Source: Erythrophleum ivorense
Taxonomy: Eukaryota; Streptophyta; Magnoliopsida; Fabales; Fabaceae
Assembly (NCBI GenBank): GCA_026724425.1
Contig: JAIUCV010000001.1
Coordinates: 12,506,556 to 12,570,555 of the forward strand
DNA length: 64,000 bases
Direction of reading: 5' to 3'
Shown here in pieces: positions 52,325 through 63,313 of this stretch. Position numbers and translations under genes: made by a program. Position 1 is the stretch's first letter. Each line of letters begins with the position of its first letter. Under the pieces are notes generated by a model that was given only the letters and a program-made list of their open reading frames with translations, ran no database searches and was not told the DNA's origin.

Positions 52325-53839
52325 TTATATAAGTATATATAACTTTATAAGATTTTTTTGGCAAATTATTCAAATCTTTATAACTAAAATATACTTTGTT
52401 AGATAATATTTTAAGCACAACTAATAAATAAGATATTAAAGTATAATTAGATGATAGATGTTTAAATTTTTTATATTTATTATTGAATGTTAGATTTTCA
52501 TATCTTTTGGGAAGTAGATGACATAATTGGGAGAAATAATATATTTTGAAGCCTCTTACATATTAGAGTAATAAATTTAATATGTGCTTCTTGAATACAC
52601 ATGTTCTAAAATAATAATAATTTAAATGAATGGTAATTAAAACCTCGTAAAAATTATATTTTTACTTATATAGTTTTTTACTTGTAGACACGTTACTCTT
52701 TCTTATATGAAGTGATAACTATAATCACTTCCAAAAAAAAACTAATATTCAACTATGACTTCTTCAATAGATCTCATATAAATTATGTGAAAAATTTATT
52801 CACCAATTACTCTATGACAGACTAATTGATCAAGGCAAAACAAGAGTCATGAAGCAAAATAAAAAATATAATACTTCAAAAGGCCTCTATACATTGAAGG
52901 TGATCTGATTTTTTAGTTAGTCAAAGTTGAAATATCAAGTATTTGCTCACAATTGATTAACAGATTGAGGTGCTCATTCCACACGCTACAGTGACTAAAA
53001 ATAAAATATCTGAAGTTTTATTTCTATTTTATAAAACAGGCTATAGTTTAGTTTTTTATTATGACTTCAATTTTTTATTATGCATGTGGGAACTACTTTA
53101 TTCTTATATTTTTCAAATAAAATAACAAAATTCATGTATTCTAACTTTTTTTAATTTTTAATAGAAGTAAATGTGGGCCCTACGTAGTTGTATGAGAACT
53201 TATGTCAGTTGCATGGGGCCCACATGAAGTTTAAATTTTAAAAAGAAAATAGAAAATTTTGAAAAACAAAAACAAAAAAGAGAGAAAAAAAGGAGATAGG
53301 ACCCATAAACAAGTTAGTAACAATATTGTACAGTGTAAATAGATTATCCTTATATATATATATGATTTCCATGTGTTTTCTATTTTATTTGTAATTTGTG
53401 TTATAAATTAAGATAGAAGAAGAGGTAGAGTAGCATATCATAAGCAAGCAAGCAAACAAACAAAATAACAGTATTGAAGGAAAGATTCAAAGAACCCCCT
53501 TTAAATAATATTCAACAAACATTCTATTCTTTTAATTAAAGGAATCTCATTTAAATAAAATAAAAATTTTCTCTATGATCGCTATGATAATTTTCCGTCT
53601 CAATCCTCTTTGTTAAAGTCTTCCTCTTTTTGCAAGTCTTCTCTTCCATTTGTCCAAAGAAACTATGTAACCATCGATAACTTCAAGCTAATTCCTGGAT
53701 ATGGCAAACTATTTAAGCCGCTAATTCTTTTGATATCTTCACCTTGAGAATTAAATGCATCATATATATACATATATATAACGTTAGAGTAATTTATCCT
53801 TCTTTTTATTTTTTTAACCACCAAATTAACACTAATCTC
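51990..53839. other. Upstream region of RLP copy B
   Basis: Collinear with 35230-37100. Contains a (TACA)n microsatellite at 52288-52322, longer than its counterpart in unit I, and a (TA)n run near 53352. No gene. Confidence 0.55.
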
Positions 53840-54115
53840 TTATAAGCTTTGTATAATTGGAAGGATGTGAAGTAGTGAGGTTAAGATGAAGAATTAATGT
53901 GTTACAGCAAACAACTGATGGCCAGTTATACAGCAACCCCCATTAACAGACTAAGAGCCAAGAGGCGAGCTTGTAGGAAGAATCTGGAAGATGAAGCTTG
54001 CTAAGAAGGGCTCATTGCATGCTTGGAATGCATAGAATAACTACCATTTTGCAAATGCATAAATTAATAGTTAGTAAGGTAAGCAATCAAGGAAAAATGA
54101 ACATGACAATGTCGG
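53840..54115 (-). pseudogene. RLP N-terminal relic (cap region), second copy
   Basis: Paralogue of the relic at 37101-37375, with the same landmarks (ccaagaggcgagc, aagaagggct, cttggaatgca, tagttagtaaggtaagcaa). No open frame. Its presence in both units dates the relic before the unit duplication. Confidence 0.75.
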
Positions 54116-55088
54116 TGAAAAATCTTAATTTGGATTCTCTCAAGTAAGTAGATAATAAAATATTTTTTAAATAAAAAAAGTGATACCAAAAGTGAAAGTA
54201 TATATGATATCGACTTCTCTATTTTTTTTACTAACTATACATATATTTTTGATCTATCTCTATTTAAGTGATAGTTTACCATTTATTTATTTAAGAGGAA
54301 TGAGATTCATAAAAAGCGAATCTTGACTAATTCTACTAAAAAAGAACTGGGGGATTTATGCAAAATTTGTGCGGGAGATTTCTATGTCCATCCCTCTCAT
54401 GCCAACTGTTTCTTAAATTTCTTGGCAAACTTCCCACATAAGAATATTAAACGATTCCTCATCACAATCTTCACTTTCAAAGGTTGCCTTGGACCCAAAT
54501 AATTTTGTCTGGTCATATGGTACAATTCAAGGAAATTTAATAAAGTGATGTAAGGCCAGATAGACATCATTCATTTTTAGAAACAAAACCTTCAGCGTAT
54601 CTATTTGAAAAATAAAAGAAAAGGATTATTGGATACTACTAATAAAACACCAATTCAGTAGTCAGTGGTCTTACGTTGGTAAAATATATCATACTGCACT
54701 ATTTTTTATGATTTTTTAAGGTGTGTATTAGATAGAGTATCTATTTGAATACTGTAAATAGTACTAAAAAAATTAGAATATATGATGTACTGTATATACT
54801 TCCTTAAGAAAATGATTACATCTATTATTTCTCAGTAATAAAATTTGACCTCGATATTGGACAAGCAAAATAAAATGAATCCTTAATAGTACTATATAAG
54901 GTATAGTTAGAGAAAAATAAAAATAAAAACTTTCAACGTGTACAATTGACAACCAAAATAGTAAAAACTTTTAATATTAGAAATTACTTTAACTGTATAT
55001 CTTCTATATCTAAAATTATACACCATATATTTACTAATAAATGTAAAGAATCCAAATTACTTGCAAAACGCCAAAAGGGTTCCAAACA

Positions 55089-55343
55089 ATGCTTACGTTG
55101 AGTTTCAAATTCCCAATAAATGCATCACCAACCATTAGCAATGAAGTCACAAAAATGATTTATCTAAACACAAACAAACAAGCAAGCACAACAGGTCATC
55201 TAAATACCATGCTTTCTGGCTTTTCCATTTCCATGATTGCCCTTTCCTTTCATCATCACAAGTCCCACTTTCCCTTCTCCGTGTTCCCGTTCGCTATGGT
55301 TTTGGTTTCTTTTAAGACACGGAACGAGCTCCTTAACCACTAG
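55089..55343 (+). CDS. Hypothetical 84-codon frame, paralogue of 38348-38602
   Basis: Starts MLTLSFKFPINASP, shares NTNKQAST and SISMIALSFHHHKSH with its paralogue, and ends NELLNH. Open length is conserved between the two units, but most substitutions change the residue. No family, promoter or neighbour supports expression. Reported because it is the only non-RLP frame kept open in both units. Confidence 0.2.
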   Translation: MLTLSFKFPINASPTISNEVTKMIYLNTNKQASTTGHLNTMLSGFSISMIALSFHHHKSHFPFSVFPFAMVLVSFKTRNELLNH

Positions 55344-57170
55344 GCCAATCTTTTAGGGATAAATAAATTTTAAGTATTTTTTAATGAATCTAGTATAATA
55401 ATAAAGTGATTTTCTCTTTTAAATGCACTTGAGTATTTGGGTTTAAATTTTGAAGCTAGCACTTATGAAAATTTATTCTTTTAAATACACCAAATTAACG
55501 TAAGAGATGTGTCTCAATTCTTTTTTTTTTCTTTCTAAATTATCCAAAATTTTATCACTAAATTATACTTTTATAAATTTCGTATGTTTATATTTTGAAC
55601 ATTTCTCAGAAATAAAATATTAAAGTATACTTAAATTTGTTATACTTATTTGAGAACGTCAAGTTTTCATATCTTCTGAGAAGTAGAAGACATTATTTCA
55701 AGAAATAACATACTTTGATGTCTCTTATATATTAGTGTAATAAATTTAATATGTATTCATTAAACACAAATGTCTTATTTAGATGAAATGTTCTTCAATA
55801 ATAATAATTAATTTAAGTAAATATAAAAATATATTAAAACCTCCATGAAAATATGTTTTTTACATGTATAGTTTTTTATTTGTAAATACTTTATTCTTAT
55901 TTATGTGATGTGATAGATATTATCACTTAAAAAAATATAATATTCAACTATCACTTTTTTGAATAGTCTCATATGAGTTAGATGGAAGATTTCTTCTCTA
56001 ATTCTTATAATCATCCATTTATAAAGTCTCCAGTTTACTTTTGATGGCCCCATCACTTTTTTTTTATAGCAACCCTATCACTTTCTTACCAACTATCTCC
56101 AAAACTTTTATGCAAAATTTTCACGTAAGAATATTAAATGGACCCCTTTCATTATGATTTTCACTTTTACAGTCTTCCTTTGACCCAAATAGTTTTTCTA
56201 TACTTGGGATGCAATCCAAGAAAAATTGATGAAGTCATATAAGGTTTATTATGAAAGAAATTATTCTTTATTGGAGAGAACATTAAGGGTGCTATACTTT
56301 CTAAACAACAACATCAACAATAATAAATTTATCAAATACAATTTAACAACTACTTTTGTAATTCACTAAGATTAATTGGACAGACTTTTAATTTGACAAC
56401 TGCTAAGTAATTTGGGAATCTGAAAATTAAACTCCTTCTATTTTATCTATTTGTTTAAAATATAATATGCAAGTTAAAAGTTAATGGATTGACTATCTTT
56501 GTCTAACATTAAATTTTGGGAGATTCAAATCACTGGGCTCAAAGGAAATTGAAGGTCTTCCTTCATTAGTTAAGTGCCTAAGAAGGGAGTGCCTATAACA
56601 TATGGTCTTAGCCCATCATGCTTATGCAGCATTTTGTCTATAACTTTATGTAAAACCCATTGATTTTTCTCATTCTAAATTAGTTTTGCAGGAAAATGAT
56701 TAGCTTGCTTTACCATTAAATCATTCTTATTTGTTTCCATTCATTATTAGAGAACTTAAGAGAATACCATACAATTAATCAAAACATGCAAGATTAATAC
56801 ATAGGTACCTTTAATCAATTATTGTTACTCTAGCTTTTATATATCTTAAGGCTTGAGTTGATCAAATCTCCTGTTCCTTCTTTTTTATTTTTTTATTTAG
56901 GAACCTTTCTTTTTAATCAATATTGTAATAGACTAGCTAGCTTTATAACGCATCTATTTGGAGAGGATAAATAGCAGTGTAAATTGAATAATAGAATTCA
57001 ATACATTAGCAAACAAAAATAGACCATATGCCTACAAAAAGTTTAGGAATGATTTTATTTGTAATATGCCTCATTATTCAAAAGACCAAAACTTTTAAAG
57101 ATTAACAAAAGCAATGACTTACAAAATGCTTATAAAAGCCTTAACTGTAAATCCAACTATACTTTTTTTC
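55344..57170. other. Flank spanning the unit II/III junction
   Basis: AT-rich DNA. Up to 56396 it matches unit I (38603-39641), including an RLP-promoter-like block at about 56020-56290. After 56396 it matches the 3' flank of copies A and B (28488-29256 and 45253-46032). No gene. Confidence 0.55.
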
Positions 57171-58558
57171 TTAACACCAACGAGATTGCAATTTGTACCA
57201 TATGCAATCTAGGAATCGAAAATAGGTATACCTCCAAGATCTATGGTAAAGTAGAGGACCAACTACTACCCAAAATCCCAAAACAAATCCTAATGCGATA
57301 CTCACAAAAAGCCAATTTATTGCATCTCGATTGCTTTCTTTGTAATTGTGGTCATGGTCAGGGACGCCATACAAAGTGCAATTGTTAGTGAGTGGAGGAC
57401 CCCATAAATGATTACCAATGAAACTGGATGCTTCAAAGCTTTGCAATTGAGTGCCTATTGGAATTTTTCCCTTCAAATTATTGTGAGACAAATTCAACAT
57501 GTTCAAGAAATTCAAATTAGACATGCTTTGTGGGATTTCACCAGAAAGTTGATTACTTGAGAAATCCATAGACTGCAATAGTCCCATATTGCCAATACTC
57601 TGAGGAGTTTGGCCACACAAAATATTTTTGGACAAGTTCAAAAAATGCAACCCCATGAGACTTGTAATTTCTGTTGGCATCTCTCCAGATAATTTGTTAT
57701 TTGAAAGGTCAATGCTTGTGATGAGGCCTAGAAAACTATATTTGTCGTCTTTTCCTTTCAACTTAAGAAGCACATCACTTATAGAAAGATATGCTGTGTT
57801 ATTTCCTTGGCAATCGATGAATGATTGTAAACTGTTGTTCTTTACCAGCATAGTACTCCAACGATTGACACACTTTGGTATATTTCCAATCAAGTTGTTT
57901 TGTGAAAGGTCCAAGATTTGTAAAGAATTCAAAGAACATATTTCATTGGGAATCTTACCAAAGAATTTGTTTGATCTAAGGAGAAAAATCTTCAAATTTA
58001 AGAACATGTGTCCAACCCACGATGGAATGATTCTCGAAAATTGATTCTTTCTGAGGTCTAAGAAAATCAATTTAGTACTATTCTTCAAACAAATTGGAAA
58101 ATTTCCTGAGAGTGTGTTATTATGAAGTTGCAATGAATTCAACCAAGGTATGGATCCTATGGATGTAGGCAAGTTCCCACTAAAATGGTTGTCATCAAAC
58201 TTCACTTCAACCAGATTTGGCCACATCATCAAACAATCTGGTATTTCACTTGATAAATTATTTGATGCCAGATTGAGATAAAATAAGCTCTTTGGCTTTT
58301 CTTGTTTTTGGCAAAAGGTAGTTATGGATCCAGAAAACTGATTACTTGAGAGGTCTAAGTAAGTCACATAGGTGATATATAAGGTATATGACCGCTTATG
58401 TGGTTTGAGCTTAAATCAATGGATGAGACATTAATGGAATTCTTTAATGTATCTGAAAGCTCTCCATGGATATCATTGTCAGAGAAATCGAAACCAACAA
58501 TGTGGGGAAATGTATCCTAAACCTAAGTGGGGATAGAATTAGAGATGTTGGTGTTGGA

Positions 58559-58586
58559 TGTAACATCTGGTCCCTATGGTGTTACA
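58559..58586 (+). mobile_element. 28-bp mini-LTR (alpha termini only)
   Basis: A 28-bp insertion absent from copies A and B. It starts TGTAACATCTGGTC, matching the first 14 bases of the alpha LTR with one change, and ends TATGGTGTTACA, matching the last 12. The flanks are ttgga (58554-58558) and ttaga (58587-58591), a 5-bp duplication with one mismatch; the empty site reads ttggatatgtcc. It is best explained as an LTR insertion later reduced to its two ends. In the gene frame it adds a TAG stop. Confidence 0.8.
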
Positions 58587-59802
58587 TTAGATATGTCCAA
58601 ATACCTAAGATGCTTTAGTGATTGAATCCGTGATGGAAATTTGGCACCTAATTGCCATGAGGCCATTAACAAATACTTTATTTGCTTAAAACAAGGACTC
58701 CAATTGGGACCTACTTTTAAAATCAGTTAGTTTCTTGATGCAAAGAAGTCATATAGTTTGGTGAAATTAGCAAGGTGATCTTCATTTACAACTCCATGGA
58801 AAAGATTATTACTAATCTCAAGAATTTTTAATTCAGAAAGTGATTGTATAACTTCAAAAGGATTCCCATTGAATTGATTATAAGAAAGATCAAGATAATT
58901 CAAAGAGTAACAATGGAAGTCAAGTTTCCAATGGCATTAGAAATTGCTCCGTGCAAGTTGTTATAGTAGAGTATAAGAGACTTGAGATGGTTCAAACCAT
59001 ATAACCAATCAGGGATGGAAGAATTAAACAAATTATTAGACAGATCAAGATCTTCAATGAGAGTGAGGTTTTGAATGCCATCTGGGATGAAAACTTGTAA
59101 ATTATTACGACTTAATTGAAGAGAAACCAAATTTTTTAGTTGAAGAATCCACTTTGGAAAGAAAGAAGCTCCAAATTGATCTAAATAGGAAAGATCAAGG
59201 ACTGTTAGAGATGAAAAGTTAACGGTGATGACTGGATGAAAATGATGAAGAAGAATGGTACAATATGGCAAGTATAATTCTGTCAAGGAAGGAAGTGATT
59301 GTAGAACATGCAACCAACCAAAGGCGTTGGACAAATTAACAAAACTCAATTGAAGATATTGGAGTGAAGAAAGAGATGAAAGCCATTGACAGTTTTCAGC
59401 AAACATTAATGGCATTTCATCATCATACTTGTTATATTTATAAGCACTAGAGAGATCAAGATAGAGTAGACTTGAGAGATTCCCAATTTGATAAGGAATG
59501 TTTGTAGTGTAATAATTACCTCTAAAGGCAAGATAAAGCAAATTGGAGAGATTTCCAATTTGATGAGGAATGCTTCCACTGAAATTAGCATTAGAGAGGT
59601 TAAGATATGCCATGCTCTTCATTGAGCCAAGGAAACTTGGAATTTGCATCCCACAAAAGTCATTGCCGCTCAAGTCTAAATAATTTAAATGTTTCAAATC
59701 AAGTATCGAAGGATGTATTTCACCACCAAACCTCAATCTTTCATAAGTTTCAGATTCAGGAGAATCATAATACACAGTAGAAGGAAGTGAAGTTGTGAGA
59801 TG

Positions 59803-62715
59803 TGTAACAACCAGGAAAAAGAAAGAAGAAGAAAAGAAAAGAGAAAAGAAAAAGGAAAGAAAAGAAAAGCTGAAAATTTTTAGAAGCTGAAAATTTTCTA
59901 AGTCTGCTAGCTACAGCCTAGCTATAGCGAATGTACCTGTTCGCTATAGCGAGAAATGGTCTAACTATAGCGAGACTGCCTTCTAGCTATAGCGAGAATG
60001 CTTCTAGCTATAGCGAGTTCGGGCACCCCATACAAAAACCAGGGAGTTGCTCGCCGTAGTGCACGCTGTAGCGAATGCAGAGGTCTGGGACTTATTCGAG
60101 CTCGCCGTAGCGAGGGTTATGGCTCGCTATAGCGAGGGTTAGTCCAGAAAAGCGAGAAAAAAAGAATTTGACTTTTTAAAAGCCTCCAAATCTCTTCTTT
60201 CTTCTCCTAACCAACTCAAGCTCACTTTAAGAGAGAGAAAAGGGCGGAGGAGAGAGAGAGAAGCTTAAGAGAGGAAGGAAGAACAAGAAAGGTAAGGATT
60301 TCCATGGCTTTTCTCTTAATATGTTACTCTTCTCCCCTTGCCCTCTCTTTCCACGATTTTGGTTGTCAAAATAGTTAGGTCTTGAGCTTGGTTCAGAAGA
60401 GGGAGAGTGGGAAACCACTCTTGAGAGAGGTTAGAAGTCATGTAACCTTCTCTTCCTTGCTTTCCCTTCTTAAGAGCTTGAGAGTTAGAGAAAAGAGAGA
60501 GGATAGTTAATGAATTCTAGTGAGAGAAAGAAACCTAGTTCGACATACTCAGTAAGGTTGATAAGAAGAGATCCCTAGCTTATGAATTAAGTGTTAAGGA
60601 ATTAATTCCATGCTTCTTGTATGGTTAGGCTCAAGAGAAGTTTCTCCATCTAGAAGTGGTTGTGAAACCCACAAGGGAGGAGACAAGTTGAAAGAGAAAG
60701 TTGTGTTTAGCTAAAAAGGTAGCTCTCTCCACCTTCTTTCATGCATAATTGTGTGTTTACATTGTCTTACTTGCATGTATGTATGATATGAGTTATGAGA
60801 AGTGTGTTAGCATGATGACATATTATGAATTGAAATGATGATTTATATGATTGTTTTGGTTTGCTTAAGGAATGGAAAAGCCAATAACCCTTTTAACCAT
60901 GGTGAGGATGAGCCAAACCCTTAAGTTGGTTGAGACAAAGTAAAGAGTCTCCCAAAAGTGAGGTGGACTCCCAAAGAGTAAGGGTTGAGTCTAAGAACCT
61001 CTTAAGTATGGGTGAGGCAAGTCCAAAATCCACAAGTGAGTGGGTGAGGCTAATCCATGTACTTGGCAAGCTTTCCTATGTTATGTATGGCCTACTCACA
61101 TGTTGAGGATGTTTTTCTTTTATGCATGGCCAATTCACATATTGCAAATGCTTTCATTATGAATTTATGTGCTAACATGCCATACATGCATGGTGAGACT
61201 TGTTTGCATGCTATATATGTATGATTGAATGAGAGATGAGCTATTGAGATTCTTTGAATCTCACTCCTCCTCTCCACCATCCAAACATGCTAGGTGGACC
61301 AAGTGAGGTTAGAGATGGGAGCCACCAAGCTTGAAGCTAGGGAGATTAATGAAGACTTGTATAGGGACTTCTTGTAATTATGTTGTACTTAAGACAAGGG
61401 ATGTAAATTAATGATGTACATGATGTAGTACCTACAAATGCTTGTAAATCAATGTATTCATGATGTATGTATGAGAATTAGAATGATTCTGAATGAAGAA
61501 GCAAGTTTGATTATGAAATGCATAATGTTAGTATAGGCCACATGAGTGTATAAGTGGGTGTGGGATAGTGAGTTTCTCCAATCTGGGTTGTTAGACACTT
61601 GAGCTATGATTGATTGCCCATATAGATACTTTCTCATGTGCTCAAAGAGTCATAGAGGTAGAAGAACTAAGATTGGACCCCATGAGCCCCATTTTTAGCC
61701 AAGAAAGTGGCTTTTTGCACTTGATGTCAAGAGTTGACCAAATGACCTCTTCTTGCTTTGAAATTTGACATGTGACTAGATCTTGTTTAGAGATTTTTGG
61801 GAAGCTAAAGATCAAGTCATTTGAAGGTCTATAGCATTTTCTATGATTTTTCAAAGTTGGCATCAGAAATTCGGATTTCAGAAAACACTGTTCATTTGGT
61901 CAGTTTAGAAACCGTGTCATCCGAGGGGCAAACGTAGTCCAATGACTACGAAATTTTATACACAAAAACTAGATAGTCACAGTGACTTGTAGGAACTAGA
62001 AGCACCTCATTCAGAGATCTAGAGAGGAATATATGCAATTTCAAAGTTCCAGCCCAGAATTAGTCATCCTACTAGACCCGAGGTACTGTTTCATCGGTTT
62101 CCGGGAGTTTAGTTTGATGAATTGACTGGATACATTTTTTCTCTCTATTTAACATCCACATATTTCCATAGTGGTATCATTTGAATGTATTGGATTTTTG
62201 TGGAATTAGTTAGACAATTTCAAAGTCCATATCAGTAAACTGTGACAGTAACAGAACCCTTCTGACCAGTGGATGATTTCGGATGTCAAACGCTTTGTGC
62301 ATGAGATTTTAAGACTTCTACATATTTTTCCCATGAAGTAGACAGTCTAATATTTCTAGAATGACTGAGATCATGTGCTTTAGATTTTTTTGTATTTAGT
62401 TCTGAATTTTCAAACTCAGCCCAGAAATGAAGCCAAACCTGTCAAAAACGAAATTGCATGTCTCATATCCCTTTTTGCTTTACATGAGTTTAAAGCATGT
62501 TTTTGGGATTGAAATGAGTTATAATGATGCAATGAAATATAAGGATGCATAGAAAGAGCTCACTCGGTCCACGTGACACTGAAATGCATTTTAACCCCAT
62601 GCCATATAATGAGAAAGAATATGAACCTAGAGAAAATGATCTCCCTTTTATGCTTCCCATATGTATATGAGTATGTAAGGCATGATGGGTACGAGCTAGA
62701 AATGAAGGTGTTACA
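59803..62715 (+). mobile_element. Gamma solo LTR in RLP copy C (2913 bp)
   Basis: Begins TGTAACAACCAGG and ends GGTGTTACA with the perfect duplication agatg (59798-59802 and 62716-62720). Copy B shows the empty site in 'gtgagatgaagctg'. It splits the cap region just after HILQLHL. The palindrome array lies at about 59910-60145. It is antisense to the gene and has no internal retroelement sequence. Frames 60227-60418 (minus) and 61642-61863 (minus) lie in LTR DNA. Confidence 0.95.
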
Positions 62716-63015
62716 AGATGAAGTTGAAGAATATGGTCGGTTACATTATTGCAAACAACTAATGCCCAATTGCAACAATTCATGCTCCCAGACCAAGAGG
62801 CCTATTTAAAGGATCAAGAAGATGATGCTTGAAATTAAGAAGGGCTTGTCGCTCACTTGGAATGCAAAGAACTTGATCAGATGCTTTGCATATGCATAAA
62901 TTAGCTATTAGTAAGGTAAGCAACCAAAGCAAAGCAAACATAACAATATTGTTGCAAAAACCCATGACAATGTCGACCTCAATGTATCATAAATAAATTT
63001 TTATTTAGTGTTGGC

Positions 63016-63031
63016 TATGGATATATAGCCC
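63016..63031 (-). promoter_or_regulatory. Probable TATA box of RLP copy C
   Basis: On the minus strand 'ggctatatatcc' lies about 60 bp upstream of the ATG at 62965. About 10 bp of the leader present in A and B are missing near 63017. Confidence 0.55.
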
Positions 63032-63313
63032 TTGACAGAATTATTGGTATTTATAATGTGGCTAGGTGGTTGTGCAATATAGCTATTAACCTCAAATCTA
63101 CCACTTTCTAAGAAGAACAAAGTGTGAAAACTTTCTATCTCCATCATTCTCTTGCCAGTTGTCCCCTAAACTTTTATGCAAAATTTCCAAATAAAAATAG
63201 TAAATGACTCCCCTTCAGAATCTGCACTAAAGTCTTCCTTTGACCCAAAGAGTTTTGTCTATAAACTTGTCTTGCAAAAGAGATATTTCATAGATATTGG
63301 AGAGGGAACATTC

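Larger units (their letters stand above)
43451..56396. repeat. Tandem duplication unit II (contains RLP copy B)
   Basis: Collinear with unit I from 26683 to 39641, apart from LTR insertions at different places. At 56396 the homology to the unit tail stops and sequence equivalent to the middle of the 3' flank begins ('caactgc' then 'aagtaatttggga'), which marks the junction with unit III. Confidence 0.85.
57171..62965 (-). pseudogene. RLP copy C: EIX/Cf-type leucine-rich-repeat receptor-like protein, broken
   Basis: The best C-terminus of the three. From 58367 to 57171 the frame is open for 398 codons: LRRs, the island region (LLKLKGKDDKYSFLGLI), the last LRRs with LDLSxN/GxIP patterns, an acidic stretch with DHDHNYKESNRD, the membrane helix SIALGFVLGFWVVVGPLL (with the GxxxG motif usual for RLPs) and the tail SWRYTYFRFLD, ending QSRWC. 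The start MGFCNNIVMFALLWLL is at 62965. Damage: a 4-bp deletion at about 62801 in the cap, a gamma LTR at 59803-62715, a deletion of about 292 bp near 58904-58908 (LRR region, frameshifting), stops at 58727, 58523 and 58517, a 28-bp mini-LTR at 58559-58586 adding a stop, and a 1-base deletion at about 58370. Confidence 0.93.
56397..63313. repeat. Duplication unit III (contains RLP copy C), truncated
   Basis: Begins in the middle of the 3' flank, so about 1.8 kb of that flank is missing compared with units I and II. It extends through RLP copy C and about 350 bp of promoter, where the terminal gamma LTR starts. The rest, if present, lies beyond the window. Confidence 0.8.
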
